A stretch of 64,000 bases of DNA from Undaria pinnatifida (Eukaryota; Sar; Phaeophyceae; Laminariales; Alariaceae). The stretch's first letter is position 1, and every line of letters begins with the position of its first letter. The translations under genes were made by a program, and so were the position numbers. Under the pieces are notes generated by a model, which was not told the origin of the DNA, did no database searches, and saw only the letters and a list, made by a program, of their open reading frames with translations. The stretch is taken from positions 4,428,000-4,491,999 of the forward strand of contig JABAKD010000029.1 of the NCBI GenBank assembly GCA_012845835.1, written 5' to 3'. This document shows positions 53,550-64,000 of the stretch, one piece after another.

Positions 53550-54083
53550 ATGTGTAGTATGGCAGCGTCTGAGAATTGCATACAGCACTTCGATTCGAAA
53601 GAAATCTCACGGGCCCTTCAAAGGTATCAGAAGAGTAAGATAGGGCTTTCGCTTGCCCCCGGTGAGAGCACTACCGAAAACGCGGTTATCAACAGCAGCA
53701 TGTCGGCGACCAACAAACTCCAGAGATCTTCGAGGCTACTCGAGTCCCCGGCGTGGGCTTTAGTTGCGTGCAACACCCTGGCTTGGACCTCAGTCTACAT
53801 TATGTGTTTCGCCACCAAGAAGGCGCGCGCACGTAGGTCACGGCAAGCTCGGTCACTGAGGGCAAACGACGCCAGTGGAGGGGAACCTAACATGGCTGTC
53901 GCTCCTGCAACAGGAGTCGCCGGTACAGCTTCAGATGGGGGTGCCCGAAACGATGCAGTGGGCGTCTCGAGTGTAGGCACTTCATCGAGAGCTGAGGTAG
54001 GAGTTATTGTAGCGGGTTTAGGTATAGTAAGGAGCGTGTCGGGCACTCAGGTGCATTTGTTTCGCTGGTTTTGGCAGGCATAG
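53550..54083 (+). CDS. Unrecognised ORF, 177 codons, one possible membrane segment
   Basis: ATG start and a single open frame. The N-terminal half is polar (ISRALQRYQKSKIG). Residues about 70-90 are hydrophobic (WALVACNTLAWTSVYIMCF) and are followed by a strongly basic patch (KKARARRSRQARS), the usual signature of a single-pass anchor with cytosolic basic flank. The C-terminal third is Ala/Gly/Val/Ser-rich. No introns, unlike the two conserved genes. Could be an orphan gene or a relic. Confidence 0.4.
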   Translation: MCSMAASENCIQHFDSKEISRALQRYQKSKIGLSLAPGESTTENAVINSSMSATNKLQRSSRLLESPAWALVACNTLAWTSVYIMCFATKKARARRSRQARSLRANDASGGEPNMAVAPATGVAGTASDGGARNDAVGVSSVGTSSRAEVGVIVAGLGIVRSVSGTQVHLFRWFWQA

Positions 54084-55588
54084 GTTGTGATGAGGGTTTG
54101 GGAAAGCATTATGTACGCTGGGAAGGGGTACTTTAAAACCGTTCTGGCAAACGGGGTTCCTCATCTCAAGCACAACCCAATACACATGGAACAAACCCCG
54201 TTTGCGCCATATTTTGATATTTGTTGTTATACCCGGTCGATGGGACTGGTATTTTGCATTTGGCTGAGGGTTTGAGTTTTTCGAAGTTGATTTTATTTTG
54301 CGATGTAGAACTCCTCCTATTTGAAACGTCGGAAACTCCTTACCCTCTGTATTGTCCCACGACCTTGATTTTCCTCATCTTGCTCGCTCCCGAATTGCCT
54401 GCAACCTAATGCTTCTTCGAAGCATCCAAAGTCAACTTGATTTTTGCCGTCCAATAACTACAATCTTCACGACCCCTCTTACCATATTACTGATGTGACA
54501 GCATGCTCGACGTATTTGTTTATTCACAAATACCAGGCAAACTTATCCGACTTTTGTTACTCCGGTCGCTTCCTCGCCATGAAATAGGCGACGCAACAAG
54601 CTCCGATGGCGTCGGGGTCTTTGCAGTGGGAAGCACTGTCCCCGGGGCTTGTTTCACCTCCATGTATCCGGCGTGCAAAGCTTGCAGGTGGCACACCAGG
54701 TGAGGAGGCCTTTATTGCTGTCCCGGCCAAGACGGCTTCCCCTTGAAGAGCATCGAGTGATACGCGGGTGAATGTTGCCAGGTCGCGCTTTCGATATCTG
54801 ATGTGGCAATGGTTTTGTACGCTTTAGATTCCGATAGGGTCTATAAATGTCACGACCATGGAATGACTGTAACACTAGGAAATCAGCACGAGATCAAGAA
54901 CAGCGAACAACCAGCCAACTGCCATCAACACGATATCTTACAACAACAATTTGCACGTGACCACAGTCACAATCACGACCAACCGCAACCATAACCCCAA
55001 CCCGAACCACAAATACAACCACAACCTCAACCACAACCTCAATCACAACCACAACTGCAACTACAAACGCAACAACAAGTGCAAGCTCAACCTCAACAAC
55101 GTCGATGTCCACGATACATCGAGCTCCCTATTCTTTGCAGAGAAGAAGAGGTTATGGGAGCCACTCCACGAGCACTCATTCTACCGTCAGATGTAGACTT
55201 GACGCAAAAGTAAAAAGGGCAGTAGTGGGAACCAAGGGTGCCGTTGAAACGTGACGTGGCCCGCATTCCGTCATGGTTGTGACAGTGGTACGGATTGCCA
55301 TGGTAAAGGGTCAAATTCACTTATGGGGTTTCTGCTGTTTTCCATGTGGTTCCCGGAAAACACCAGTGCGAACAGATGCCACACGTTATGGCCCAAGCAG
55401 TCACGGGTGGTTGTGCTGGGGTGGAAGCTCTCCGGAACGGAGAATCACATGTGAGCCTAATCAACTACATATTTTAAACCGTATCTGCAAAAACAACATA
55501 TCGAATACGAACGTGGCAGCATAACTACACCCTACCATTAGATCCTGTGCTACGACACTGAGTTCTTCGCCAACTCTGTTTCTCCGTC
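54084..55588. other. No conserved gene; ACAACC-type repeat
   Basis: Mostly short ORFs. 54955-55085 is a degenerate hexamer repeat (see separate entry). Confidence 0.55.
54955..55085. repeat. CAACCACAACCT hexamer repeat
   Basis: CACAACCTCAACCACAACCT and similar units; the source of Asn/His-rich and Val-rich artificial ORFs. Confidence 0.8.
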
Positions 55589-56872
55589 ATGTTCACTGCA
55601 CGTTTCCCAGCGGCACGATCAAGTCTGTCTTCTTCGTCTTCATCTCACCTTCTGTCTGGAAGCGAGGACGCGATGATTCAATATGCATACATGGAGTCGG
55701 CCGAGGAAAGTGAAGGTTTATCCCGCAGGGCCAGGCCACGCCGAACGAATTCAAGGTCACCAGCTTCTGCTTCATTTCTGCCTCTCTCCTGCTCTGCTCT
55801 CTCGGTACTTACCTCGACAGAGACTAAGGCGTCGGGCGAAGACAACAGGAAGGAAGTCGGTGCCTCCGAAGGCCCAGACAGGAACGACACGGCAACTATT
55901 TACCTCGACATGCGGTTCTTGGATGCACAGCGCGAGCTCCCAAGAAGGATGGGCTGTGGGCCGCGAAATGTTTCCTCTTTGGCCATTCCTTCCGGTGCGA
56001 ATCCCGGAGCATCATTTACACACTCGAGCTCATCTAATTATGACTTGACAGGTTCAGAATCGCTAGCCGCTGACGGACCAGGCTCTCAACGACGATGTCC
56101 TACCGCATCAGTCTCTGACGTACCGAGCTCGGACGTCGAAGCGGCTCACGCAACATTCCTGGACACACCATCTACCCCTTCTATAACCTACTCTGCTTGC
56201 TGGAACGTTCTTGACGACGGTCACGCGCAGTCGACCTCGCTACATGAGGTATCCGATCTGGAAATCGACGTGGCGATGTCCACAGGTATGGGCACAGGTT
56301 CGGGCGGGACTGTATCTCAGAACACCGATAGCCTCAACGGTGGTACTCCCGACGGCGAAATGTCCACCCATGACGTACTAGAGCCAAGGACGGGCGAGTC
56401 GAAAGAAAGCAAAGTTGGGCAACGTACCAGTTGGCTTGCGCCCCCTACGGCATCTCCTGTTGGCGTCAATGTTAGACGCCCTATGGTTGATGCTATTCAG
56501 TTTGCAGGATTTGACGCGACTCCCTCAAGTTTGAGCGGCCCACGGGGCGGTGTCGAGGAGGCGAAGGGACGTTTGACTAATGAGACATCACGTTCGGAAA
56601 ATATCCGAAAACTCGGATCTGACGCGCGTTCGGACGCCATCGGGGAATGTGTAGCTGAGGCGAGGGGAGAATCTTTCTTCGAGGGGCTGTCGATGGGAAT
56701 GGAACCCGAGCTTGTGGCCCACGCGCGTTCGGAGGTGATCGAGGGTGGTGTAGCAGAGTCGGGTGGCTCTAGAAACAGACTGCCGCAGTCATCCGAACGC
56801 GAGGTTCAGGAGGTCACGAGACTCAATGAAATACTCGACGAGGCCCTGCTAGTGCTTGACTCCGATGAATAA
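55589..56872 (+). CDS. Unrecognised intronless ORF, 427 codons
   Basis: The longest uninterrupted ATG ORF in the window that is not low-complexity DNA. The product is hydrophilic and rich in Ser, Glu, Gly and Thr, with no membrane segment. It opens with a poly-Ser stretch (SSLSSSSSSHLLSGSEDA) and ends in an acidic helix (LNEILDEALLVLDSDE). Near the C-terminus two units resemble each other (ARSDAIGECVAEARGE and ARSEVIEGGVAESGG). Third-position choice looks coding-like. No domain recognised; a disordered regulatory protein, a mobile-element or a virus-derived gene are all possible. Single exon, in contrast to THOC3 and CBS-PP2C. Confidence 0.6.
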   Translation: MFTARFPAARSSLSSSSSSHLLSGSEDAMIQYAYMESAEESEGLSRRARPRRTNSRSPASASFLPLSCSALSVLTSTETKASGEDNRKEVGASEGPDRNDTATIYLDMRFLDAQRELPRRMGCGPRNVSSLAIPSGANPGASFTHSSSSNYDLTGSESLAADGPGSQRRCPTASVSDVPSSDVEAAHATFLDTPSTPSITYSACWNVLDDGHAQSTSLHEVSDLEIDVAMSTGMGTGSGGTVSQNTDSLNGGTPDGEMSTHDVLEPRTGESKESKVGQRTSWLAPPTASPVGVNVRRPMVDAIQFAGFDATPSSLSGPRGGVEEAKGRLTNETSRSENIRKLGSDARSDAIGECVAEARGESFFEGLSMGMEPELVAHARSEVIEGGVAESGGSRNRLPQSSEREVQEVTRLNEILDEALLVLDSDE

Positions 56873-59800
56873 TACCTTGAGCGAAGCTGGGAAGCGATCG
56901 TACGTAGGCATGCAACTAGGCCAAGGGGCATTAGAGAGGAAATCGGTGGAGGTGGAGGGTTTGACGGTGTGCGCTGCCCAATGTTGAAGCATCCGAAGGA
57001 CACAACCGTGTGTGTCTCTCGTGTTCTTTGACGGTCATGGAGCTGGGTTGCCCGAATATTTTTCTTCTAGTCACCTCTAGTCGTATTGACTTTGACTAGA
57101 GGGTTCAGGTGGGATAACCCCGCTGATGGTCAAGAAGCGTTGATGGAATCCATTTCGATATCTATCTCCGCTCGACAACCTTATTTTTAGAGGTGGATTA
57201 TGATCACGGTAGTTTGGAATGGCGACGGGAGACCGTGCTCTTGGAATTTGTTGAACGCATTGAGGCTTCAAAGTTTTGTATGGATCGTACAGCCGAGGCG
57301 GCTGCACCTCCACGATAGAACCACGGCATGGGCCTGACAGGCTGACGACGCATGCCGTGATAAGGGTGCTCCCAGTTATTCTGAGGCTCCCCGTTTGAGG
57401 CTTCCCACACACAATACAAGTGATCTCTTTGAAAAATCGGAACTGCAACCCGACCAACATTCTCATGGGCTAGGTATACAACGAAGGTTTTTTGGTGAAC
57501 ATCCAACGAAAATCGGTGCTCAGTTGAGGAGCCGCGATACTCGTAGCCAGAACGTGTTCGACTCAAAACATCTACCCTCGTCATACACGTTTCTGATACT
57601 TTCTACGGCAGTTTCATCGGACGGGTGAACAGGTGGACTGCGCATGCCACCAATGGAATAGGCATACGCACGTGCCTACGACTTGCTATGCGTTTACAAA
57701 ACAACACCGTTTGTCTAAACAAAATCTCAGCTGGTAGGTAGATGCCTTTCGTAGTAGGGAGGCCAGAGAATGGCGTCTTGGACACGCGGGAGATTGCAGA
57801 GCAAAACCTCGAATGTACCAACTGAGGTAGATCGGGGAGATATACTCAGCTCCGCCGACGTGGCGAAAGGTTTGAATCAGACAGAAAGGGTAGGTGTGAA
57901 GAGCGTTAAGGCTGTGTGTTACTCTCATCTACGTTCGTGGGGTCCAGGTGCCCAACCGCAAGCTCACCAGGCTTTCGTCGCCTCATCAGTTAAGGGCGAC
58001 TCTCTTCCACCTTATTCAGCTTGTACAAGACGAAGGGGCGATATCTTAAGGTTATGAGAAGTCACGTTTCTTAGCTTCCATGAACTTTCACGATGGCAGT
58101 AACACCACGTGGTGCAGGTTGTCGGTGGCCACATGGCTCAACTTGCAAAATCAAAAATGGCGTGACCTGTATAATTGCGAGACTACATGACACAGCCCGC
58201 GATGGAATACCTCATAACGCAGCGTGTATGGAAGAACTGGAGTCGCTCGCAGAAGTCCGGGTGGCTCAGATCGTTGGAGCCATGCAGCGCAACTACCATG
58301 GAGTAAGGTGGGGCAGCTTGTATTAGGTAATGTGAAACACTTAGATGATGTTCGTCCTTATCTACTAACTGTTACCTGGTGCTACAGCAGGTATGGCGGA
58401 ACTTGTACTGAATTGCAATGCGGTCAACGATAAGCGTTGCCCTGCTATTTCTCAGTGTACGTTTCATCAGAGACGTACATTGTTACGGGCACAACCGTAG
58501 TAAATACCGTTCATTGAACCCATCCGGCATGGTCCCTTTGATATAAGTTAATCAGAGGGGTAGCATTTGCTTGCACGGATTCAACCGTCAGTATCGCAAA
58601 CAAAACATATATCAACGGTTTTCCTTGAAAGGGGATGGCAAAGATGTGTTACGGTTCGGAACCGTTTCCAGGAGCTACGAAGACAGAGAGGCATTGTCGT
58701 AACAACGGAATCAGCGTCATCCGCGGCCCCTCCCCATAGTCGAGTGGCCCACGCTTCACATTTACTATTCTCCACACCACAGCCCTTCGGTCCTGGAGAT
58801 AAGAAGTCACTTACCATCTATCCTTTCCTTTTGGGAGACGCCAACCCTGTGCACCTGTGCACCCGAAGCCACCTGACTTCTCTGAGACACTGGTAAGCGA
58901 TCCGCCGTTCTCGGGCGGACCGCTAAAGGCTAGTCATTATGAGTTATGGCACCTGTGCTCCACATAATCCGGAGCCTATATGGCCCTTCAGACTATGCAT
59001 GCATGCTTGTCTCACCACATGGCTCTCGCGGCTTATGGCCACCGTTCGTTATCATGGTGTTCAATCCTAGCCACGCGCTTTCTCTCGCTGGAGATCACCC
59101 GGCATACCACACACTGGTTCTAGCTTCTCGTTGATGTTGTCCCTCGGTCTACCCTTTTCTTGGTGCTGGAGCTGTTGCGATTTATCGCGCCTGATACAGT
59201 ATATCGGGAGGCGGGGGCTATATCACGGACTGAATTGTATTATCCCCCCCTGAAATATATGATATCTCCCTGAAATATCGGGCTTCATCATCCTTGATAC
59301 AGTACATCGGGGGGCTGGGGGTATATCACCGACTGAAATATACGATTCCCCCTTTTGAAATATCGGGCGCTATCACCGTGGATACAGTGTATCGGGGGTG
59401 GGGGAGGGGGCTATATCACCCCTGATAGATTTTTTGTTTGGATTTATCGCCCCCCCCCCCCGATTTATGGGGTTGGACTTATCGTCCCCCCCCCCCGATT
59501 TATGGGATTCCCTCCGCAATATCCGAACCCCACTTCAACATGTCATCCGCCTGGTTGATATATTACAAGGGGGCTATATTTCACGCTTGTTTGTAGATAA
59601 TCATCCGGCTGTTTGAGGTGGAGAGGGGGTGATATATTTGAGGGGGGGGTGATATATTTCACAGGGGGGTGATACAATTTTGGGGAGGATGATATATTTC
59701 AGAGAGGGGTGATATATTTCAGGGGGGGGTGATATAATTAAGGGGGGGATGGTAATTGAAGCGGGGTTCGGATATTGCCGAAGGGATCCCATAGATCGGG

Positions 59801-61030
59801 GGACCCGATAAATCGCAACGGGGCGACCAACACCAGCATGAACAACTTTCTTCGATTTGCTGGGTTTTTTTTTCCTCTCACTGTCCTTTGCACGACCCCT
59901 CGCCGAGACTCCAGAGAGCTATGATACCGCCGTTGCGTCGCCCTAGCTGGGGAATTTGCATACTGAATGTTAGACTCGAATAGCCACCCTTGTGTGGGTT
60001 GCCTACGTCGAGTATCAGTATAACCCGCACGCTAACATCCGTGCACACGTCCCACACCGAAGCCCAACGGCTTCTCTTTCATGTTTTCCTCTCCCATTTT
60101 ATTGTTTTTGGAAGAGAGTGGACTCTAATAAGAGCATGTTAAAATGCGGTAGACCTCACAGACTTAAAAAAGGCAGGGCAGCGTGCCGGTTTTGTTATTT
60201 TCACCATGGCACCGCCCCCAGTTCTGCTTGCTCGATGCGGCGTTGTGGCGGGAATGTAACAGCTCGCAGTGCACCCGAGGGTGATCCCCACCCTCATACT
60301 TACGATTTCCAGCAGCTAGAAAGTGAATGATGAATGCAAAGATCGATGCGATCAAGGATAGGAGAAGTGCGCGAAGCCCCCGGTGCACTCGCTTATGGCG
60401 CTCCCAAGCCCTTCGTCCCAGTGCGTTTGCCCGCTGCCGTTTCGGTTACCTCGTGTCTTAGCCGTCGCTGTGCGTTGCTATACTTAGCCTCTATTGCGTC
60501 AGGTGGCATCGTCGTGACCTGTGAGCAAAGAGGTTACAACCAGTAACCCCATGTTCGTGCTGTGTTATATTTATATATACACAGCCCCCTGCTCGTGGTG
60601 CCTAGTACCGCTAGTAGAGAAGTTGATACCACATAATGTACGCAATCAGATGTTACACCCGTAATAGTAAAAGAAAGAGTTGCACAAAAATGCGCCCGGA
60701 AATGCCAATTTTTTCAGGCGATGATTGACGTCGTGCTGGTGTACGGAAAACACACGAAGAATGCTATGTTGTGACGTCATATGCTGGTTGCATGAAGAAT
60801 TATGCTTTCACGGTCGAACAACATGCCACAGAGATAGAAAATTTGATGAATATATTTTGGCGTACAGCCGAAGGATACGTCTGTACCAAAGGGGGATAAT
60901 TGTTGCTGTCTCTGACATGCTAGCACAGCAACCACAGTCGGGAGTTTGCTACGGCCGCCTTATCGGCAATAACACTGAAACCAGCCGAAGCATGGACCTC
61001 CGCAGCGGCCCGTGTTACAGCTAGCTTTCC
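56873..61030. other. No conserved gene; foldback element inside
   Basis: 57420-57475 shares a CAACCCGACCAACATTCTCA TGGGCTAG phrase with 6800-6840 and, more distantly, 3150 and 3280. A foldback structure fills 59174-59819. Other ORFs are short. Confidence 0.5.
59174..59819. mobile_element. Foldback / MITE-like element with nested inverted repeats
   Basis: Outer ends GTTGCGATTTATCG (59174) and CGATAAATCGCAAC (ends 59819) are exact inverted repeats of about 14 bp. Nested inside, CCCGATTTATGGGATTCCCT CCGCAATATCCGAACCCC (59494-59531) is mirrored by GGGGTTCGGATATTGCCGAA GGGATCCCATAGATCGGG (59763-59800). Between and around lie GGGGGGTGATATATTTCA units, inverted between halves. It contains no protein-coding capacity. 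Confidence 0.75.
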
Positions 61031-61106
61031 GTGCCTCTCAAACTAACCCAGATCGACCGCATATCACCGAACAGTTGCTCTTCTGGTGTTATCGCACCAC
61101 TAAAGA

Positions 61107-62133
61107 TGACGGCCTTGTACGATAGGGTCGTGGAAGTGCTGCTACCGAACCCGCTAGATCGAGTAGGCGTTAACGGGCTCATGAATGAGAGGGTTTACAT
61201 GATCGCGACCACCCTGCACCCCTTGCGCATGGAGTGGCACGACTCCATGGGAGACGCCATGCGGCGTAGAGGAGAGGTTGCTGAAATACTGTTCCGCGAC
61301 AGTCGCCGCACTTTCCGCTCGCGACGCGTTGTATTCAACCCCGCAAGCGCTACGGAAAATAGCCAAGCACGCAGGACGAGATATATTCTTCACCATGATG
61401 GTAGTAAGGCACAGATTCTCCTCACCCGGCGGAGTTCTCGCTCTTCTTAACGTGGCGTCGTCAGCGAACCCGGGGGTCGGAATACGTGCAGAGCTGCCAC
61501 TGCCCCCCACACGTAGCCCCTCGCCGCCCTAGCTCCAACACTTGGCCAATTACGCACCCATCCGCAGCTTACGACACCGTAGCTGCATTCCAGATCGAGA
61601 CTGCCACAACGCCGGGCCACCATGGTGCTCTGTTCGAGAAACCTCGAACAGCGGCCCCATTCCAGCGCGCTGGTGCTGCATCGACAGCGCCTGTGCCCAA
61701 CGTGACCCGACCCCCGACGACGGCCACCCGGTGAGACATCATCGACTACCTCCGGACGCAGAAAGTGTGCTTCGCGCACGCTTTCGCCGGCAACTGCCGC
61801 CACCCCGGGAGCTGCCAGTGGCAACATGGGCCGTTTTCAGTAGCTTTCTACAAGGATGTGGCTTCGACAGGGCGACCGGGTAACCCCCCTCACCGAGGTC
61901 GCCTCGCCGCGATGACCGAATCCCAGCACGACGCGGCTGCCAAAGTTGGTTTGATTCTCGAAGGCGCTGCCGGCGCGGCGGAGTCTGCGGACTTCGATGG
62001 CTCTACTTTAGCCAAGGAGTCCACCGATCAACACGGGAAGAGCGAGGGCTCCTCCCGAAGCCGCGCCCCGGGAGACGAGAACCTGGGGAACGAGCGCCAC
62101 ATCGCCACCACGGCCCCTCAGTGCAGGAGCTAA
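61107..62133 (+). pseudogene. Retroelement gag, frameshifted, with CCCH zinc finger
   Basis: The first frame (MTALYDRVVEVLLPNPLD..., from 61107) passes into another (ALRKIAKHAGRDIFFTMM, to 61532). A third, interrupted by TGA at 61732-61734, resumes as DIIDYLRTQKVCFAHAF. Codons 61768-61827 form C-x8-C-x5-C-x3-H (CFAHAFAGNCRHPGSCQWQH), a CCCH-type finger rather than the usual CCHC knuckle. The tail to 62133 is Ser/Glu/Gly-rich. Gag normally coats the element RNA. Assignment to gag rests on position upstream of the protease and on the finger. Confidence 0.6.
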
Positions 62134-62195
62134 GAAACCAGTTGTGGGTATGGGGGCAGATTTGGCATCGCCATCGGCGATGCCGCCCGTGGCGG

Positions 62196-63091
62196 GTAGA
62201 TGTCTTACTCGGTACAGGTGCGGGAGGAGGTAGTTATATTTCACTCGCATTGTAGCGCGGTCTCCAAAGCTCTTGCAACGTAGAATAGATGAGATCACTG
62301 CCGGTGCTCTCGAGGCAGCAAACTCATCCGCTAGCGAGACTCCACTTAAGCGTGTTTTGGGCTCCGTAGCAGTACCAGTGCTGTTAAAATCTGATTCATG
62401 GGTGCGAAACGTTGTGATGCGCGTTATAGAGGACCTCCCTTACGGTTATATTAGTGGGGCAGACTACTTTAGAAGTAACGGCAGCAAATTGGCGTTCACA
62501 TGCGACAAAGGTTTTAGGCCTGAGCCCTCGGCACCTTGGGCGCCGTTCCACATTGCCGTCCTAGACACTCTACTTCTACCAGACCCCCTCTGCGCAACAC
62601 GGGATCGGTTTTGTATGCTAACAGCTGCGCCCGAGATGCCACTGCCTCTCGCCTCTGCCCCAGTTGTCTTGTCCACCTTCCGCCCCAGGTATCACGACCT
62701 CGCGTGGGAGGATGAGATCGCTTTTGAGTGGGACGTTAGCCAGGTCGCAGAAACTACCACGGTCGAAGCCTTCACCAGCATAGCAATGGAGACTGCACCA
62801 GTGGGTCCTCCACCGCAAGATCGACAGCTCATGCTCATGTTGCCTACAGCACGGCTTAATCTAGACAAGGGAGCACTAGTGGGGGTTGCTCGCGCTGCAT
62901 TGTGGTGGTTGGCGGGGTCCCCAGTGTCCTGTACGATAGTGAGCCGCAGTAAGGATGCAGCTGTTGTAGAGCGTAACCGGGTAATAGCCCGAATGACAAC
63001 CCTCAACCTACGCGACCTCGCGCGGTTTGAGGTAGATGCGGCAGATGTAGCTGGGGCTGACGGTGGCAGTTCCTCCTCCGATCCACCGTAA
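62196..63091 (+). pseudogene. Retroviral-type aspartic protease, broken
   Basis: 62196-62255 reads VDVLLGTGAGGGSYISLAL then a stop: the D-T-G-A active-site motif has become G-T-G-A. The C-terminal half is in a different, 272-codon frame (62273-63091, no ATG): VVMRVIEDLPYGYISGADYF, matching the hydrophobic LPxxxIxGxDFL part of Ty3-type proteases. The element's own enzyme is therefore inactive. The remainder of that frame (to 63091) is not recognised. Confidence 0.7.
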
Positions 63092-63395
63092 GAACTGCCG
63101 TTTAAGGATGCTAACAACTCCCGCCTACTTGCCCTAGGAGCTTTGTCCTTCGCGACGTGTGCGGCGGTAGATACAGACTCATCTACGCTGCGCCGGGGAA
63201 GCCGGACCCGTATTCCGTCCGTGCGAGTGCGTCCCGTCGGCAACGGCCAGCTTCCACCAGCGGAACATCTAGGGAATCCCGGAAGGTGACCGCCCCTTGA
63301 TACCGACGCCGATGGAGTCAACACCGTCGTCCCCGGCAGCCCCACCACTCGTGACCCACGCCGGCAACGACGATCTCAGTTAATACCTGGGGAAG

Positions 63396-64000
63396 GTGCT
63401 GTCAGCAAGGGAGGAGGTTCCACGCTCGTTAGAAACCAGCCACGTCATGGAGAGACCGACCATCCACTGGGCGGTTCAGGTGCTCACCAACCCTGCTACC
63501 CTTGCGCGATGGCAACATAGCGACACCTATCTGGATCAGGGTCGCAGCAATTTGCGTGAGAGTAGCGGTACGGGCGCGAGAGGAGTGGACGCGAAAGGTT
63601 ATGTTATACACGAGAACGATGTAATCCGGTAAACAGACGAGCGAGGAAATAATCTGCCAGCTATTCCTGAATCCATGGTTGCTGATACTCTCGCTCTGGT
63701 CCACACTCTGCACGCGGGAGTAAGTGCTGCTCAGGCTTTGGTACGGTGTCATCTTTGCTGTCCATCCATTACTTGCGATATCCGCCAGTACGTGCTATCG
63801 TGTGGATGTCGCAGGCGCAAGATACCAAGTAGGAGACGTATCGAAATGCTGCCAGGACGCCCGCTAGAACGGTGGGATGAACTGCAGATAGACATATTGA
63901 AAATAGACGCGCCCTCTTTTTCCGGCAACAAGTATACTCCACTGATAGTCGATCGCGCCTCCAAATTCCCATTCGGCTTTCCACTGGAAACTAAGCAAGA
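63396..64000 (+). pseudogene. Integrase N-terminal zinc region and start of core, interrupted
   Basis: The frame runs to TAA at 63630-63632 (VDAKGYVIHENDVIR) and continues after it in the same frame: NLPAIPESMVADTLALVHTL HAG, then CDIRQYVLSCGCRRRK, then RPLERWDELQIDILKIDAP and YTPLIVDRASKFPFG. This is the H2C2 zinc region and the first strand of the DDE core of Ty3-type integrases. The cysteine pair is C-x-C instead of C-x2-C. It is open to the window edge. Confidence 0.8.

Larger units (their letters stand above)
61031..64000 (+). mobile_element. Degenerate Ty3-like LTR retroelement, partial (runs off window)
   Basis: In order on the + strand: broken gag frames (61107-62133) with a zinc finger, a broken aspartic protease (62196-63091), and an integrase fragment (63396-64000) open to the edge. 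Only about 300-500 bases separate protease and integrase, so reverse transcriptase and RNase H are missing. There are several in-frame stops. No left LTR was identified. Confidence 0.75.

Overview
This is a nuclear window from a complex eukaryote. Coding sequence is GC-rich and cut into short exons of about 60-380 bases. These are separated by long, repeat-filled introns of up to 2.8 kb, nearly all GT-AG. There are no operons or Shine-Dalgarno spacing. Interstitial CCCTAA/TTAGGG-type tracts, tRNA-derived SINEs, MITE-like elements, foldback DNA and a Ty3-like retroelement fit a large, repeat-rich genome. A brown alga or another photosynthetic stramenopile is my best guess, but this is an inference from gene structure and protein relatedness, not a measurement.

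Two multi-exon genes on the + strand can be reconstructed with consistent splice phases. The first (2458-16203, eight exons, 5' end missing) encodes a THO complex subunit 3 (THOC3/TEX1) WD40 protein and includes a GC-AG intron. The second (25161 or earlier to 38420, fourteen exons, about 727 residues) encodes a pair of CBS domains followed by a complete PPTC7-like PP2C phosphatase. All the acidic metal-binding motifs expected of the phosphatase are visible.

The clearest unusual signal lies in the introns. In the CBS-PP2C gene, degenerate copies of the ends of exons 2, 7, 8, 9, 11 and 13, with their splice junctions, sit in the neighbouring introns. In THOC3 a roughly 180-bp tandem array runs straight into the acceptor of exon 5. 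Together these suggest intron growth by repeated local duplication across splice junctions, leaving 'ghost exons'.

The stretch 16204-25160 between the genes is mostly repeats: diverged tandem units, CTG-rich islands, a near-perfect palindrome, a MITE and a full-length SINE. From 38421 to 64000 I recognise no conserved host gene. This part holds a 1.4-1.75 kb unit repeated three times (42704-47551), swarms of a CCATGGAAG motif, a possible decayed Thr-rich gene, two orphan ORFs (177 and 427 codons), a foldback element, and a degenerate Ty3-like retroelement running off the right edge. That element has a CCCH-type zinc finger in gag, a mutated protease motif, no visible reverse transcriptase, and an integrase fragment.
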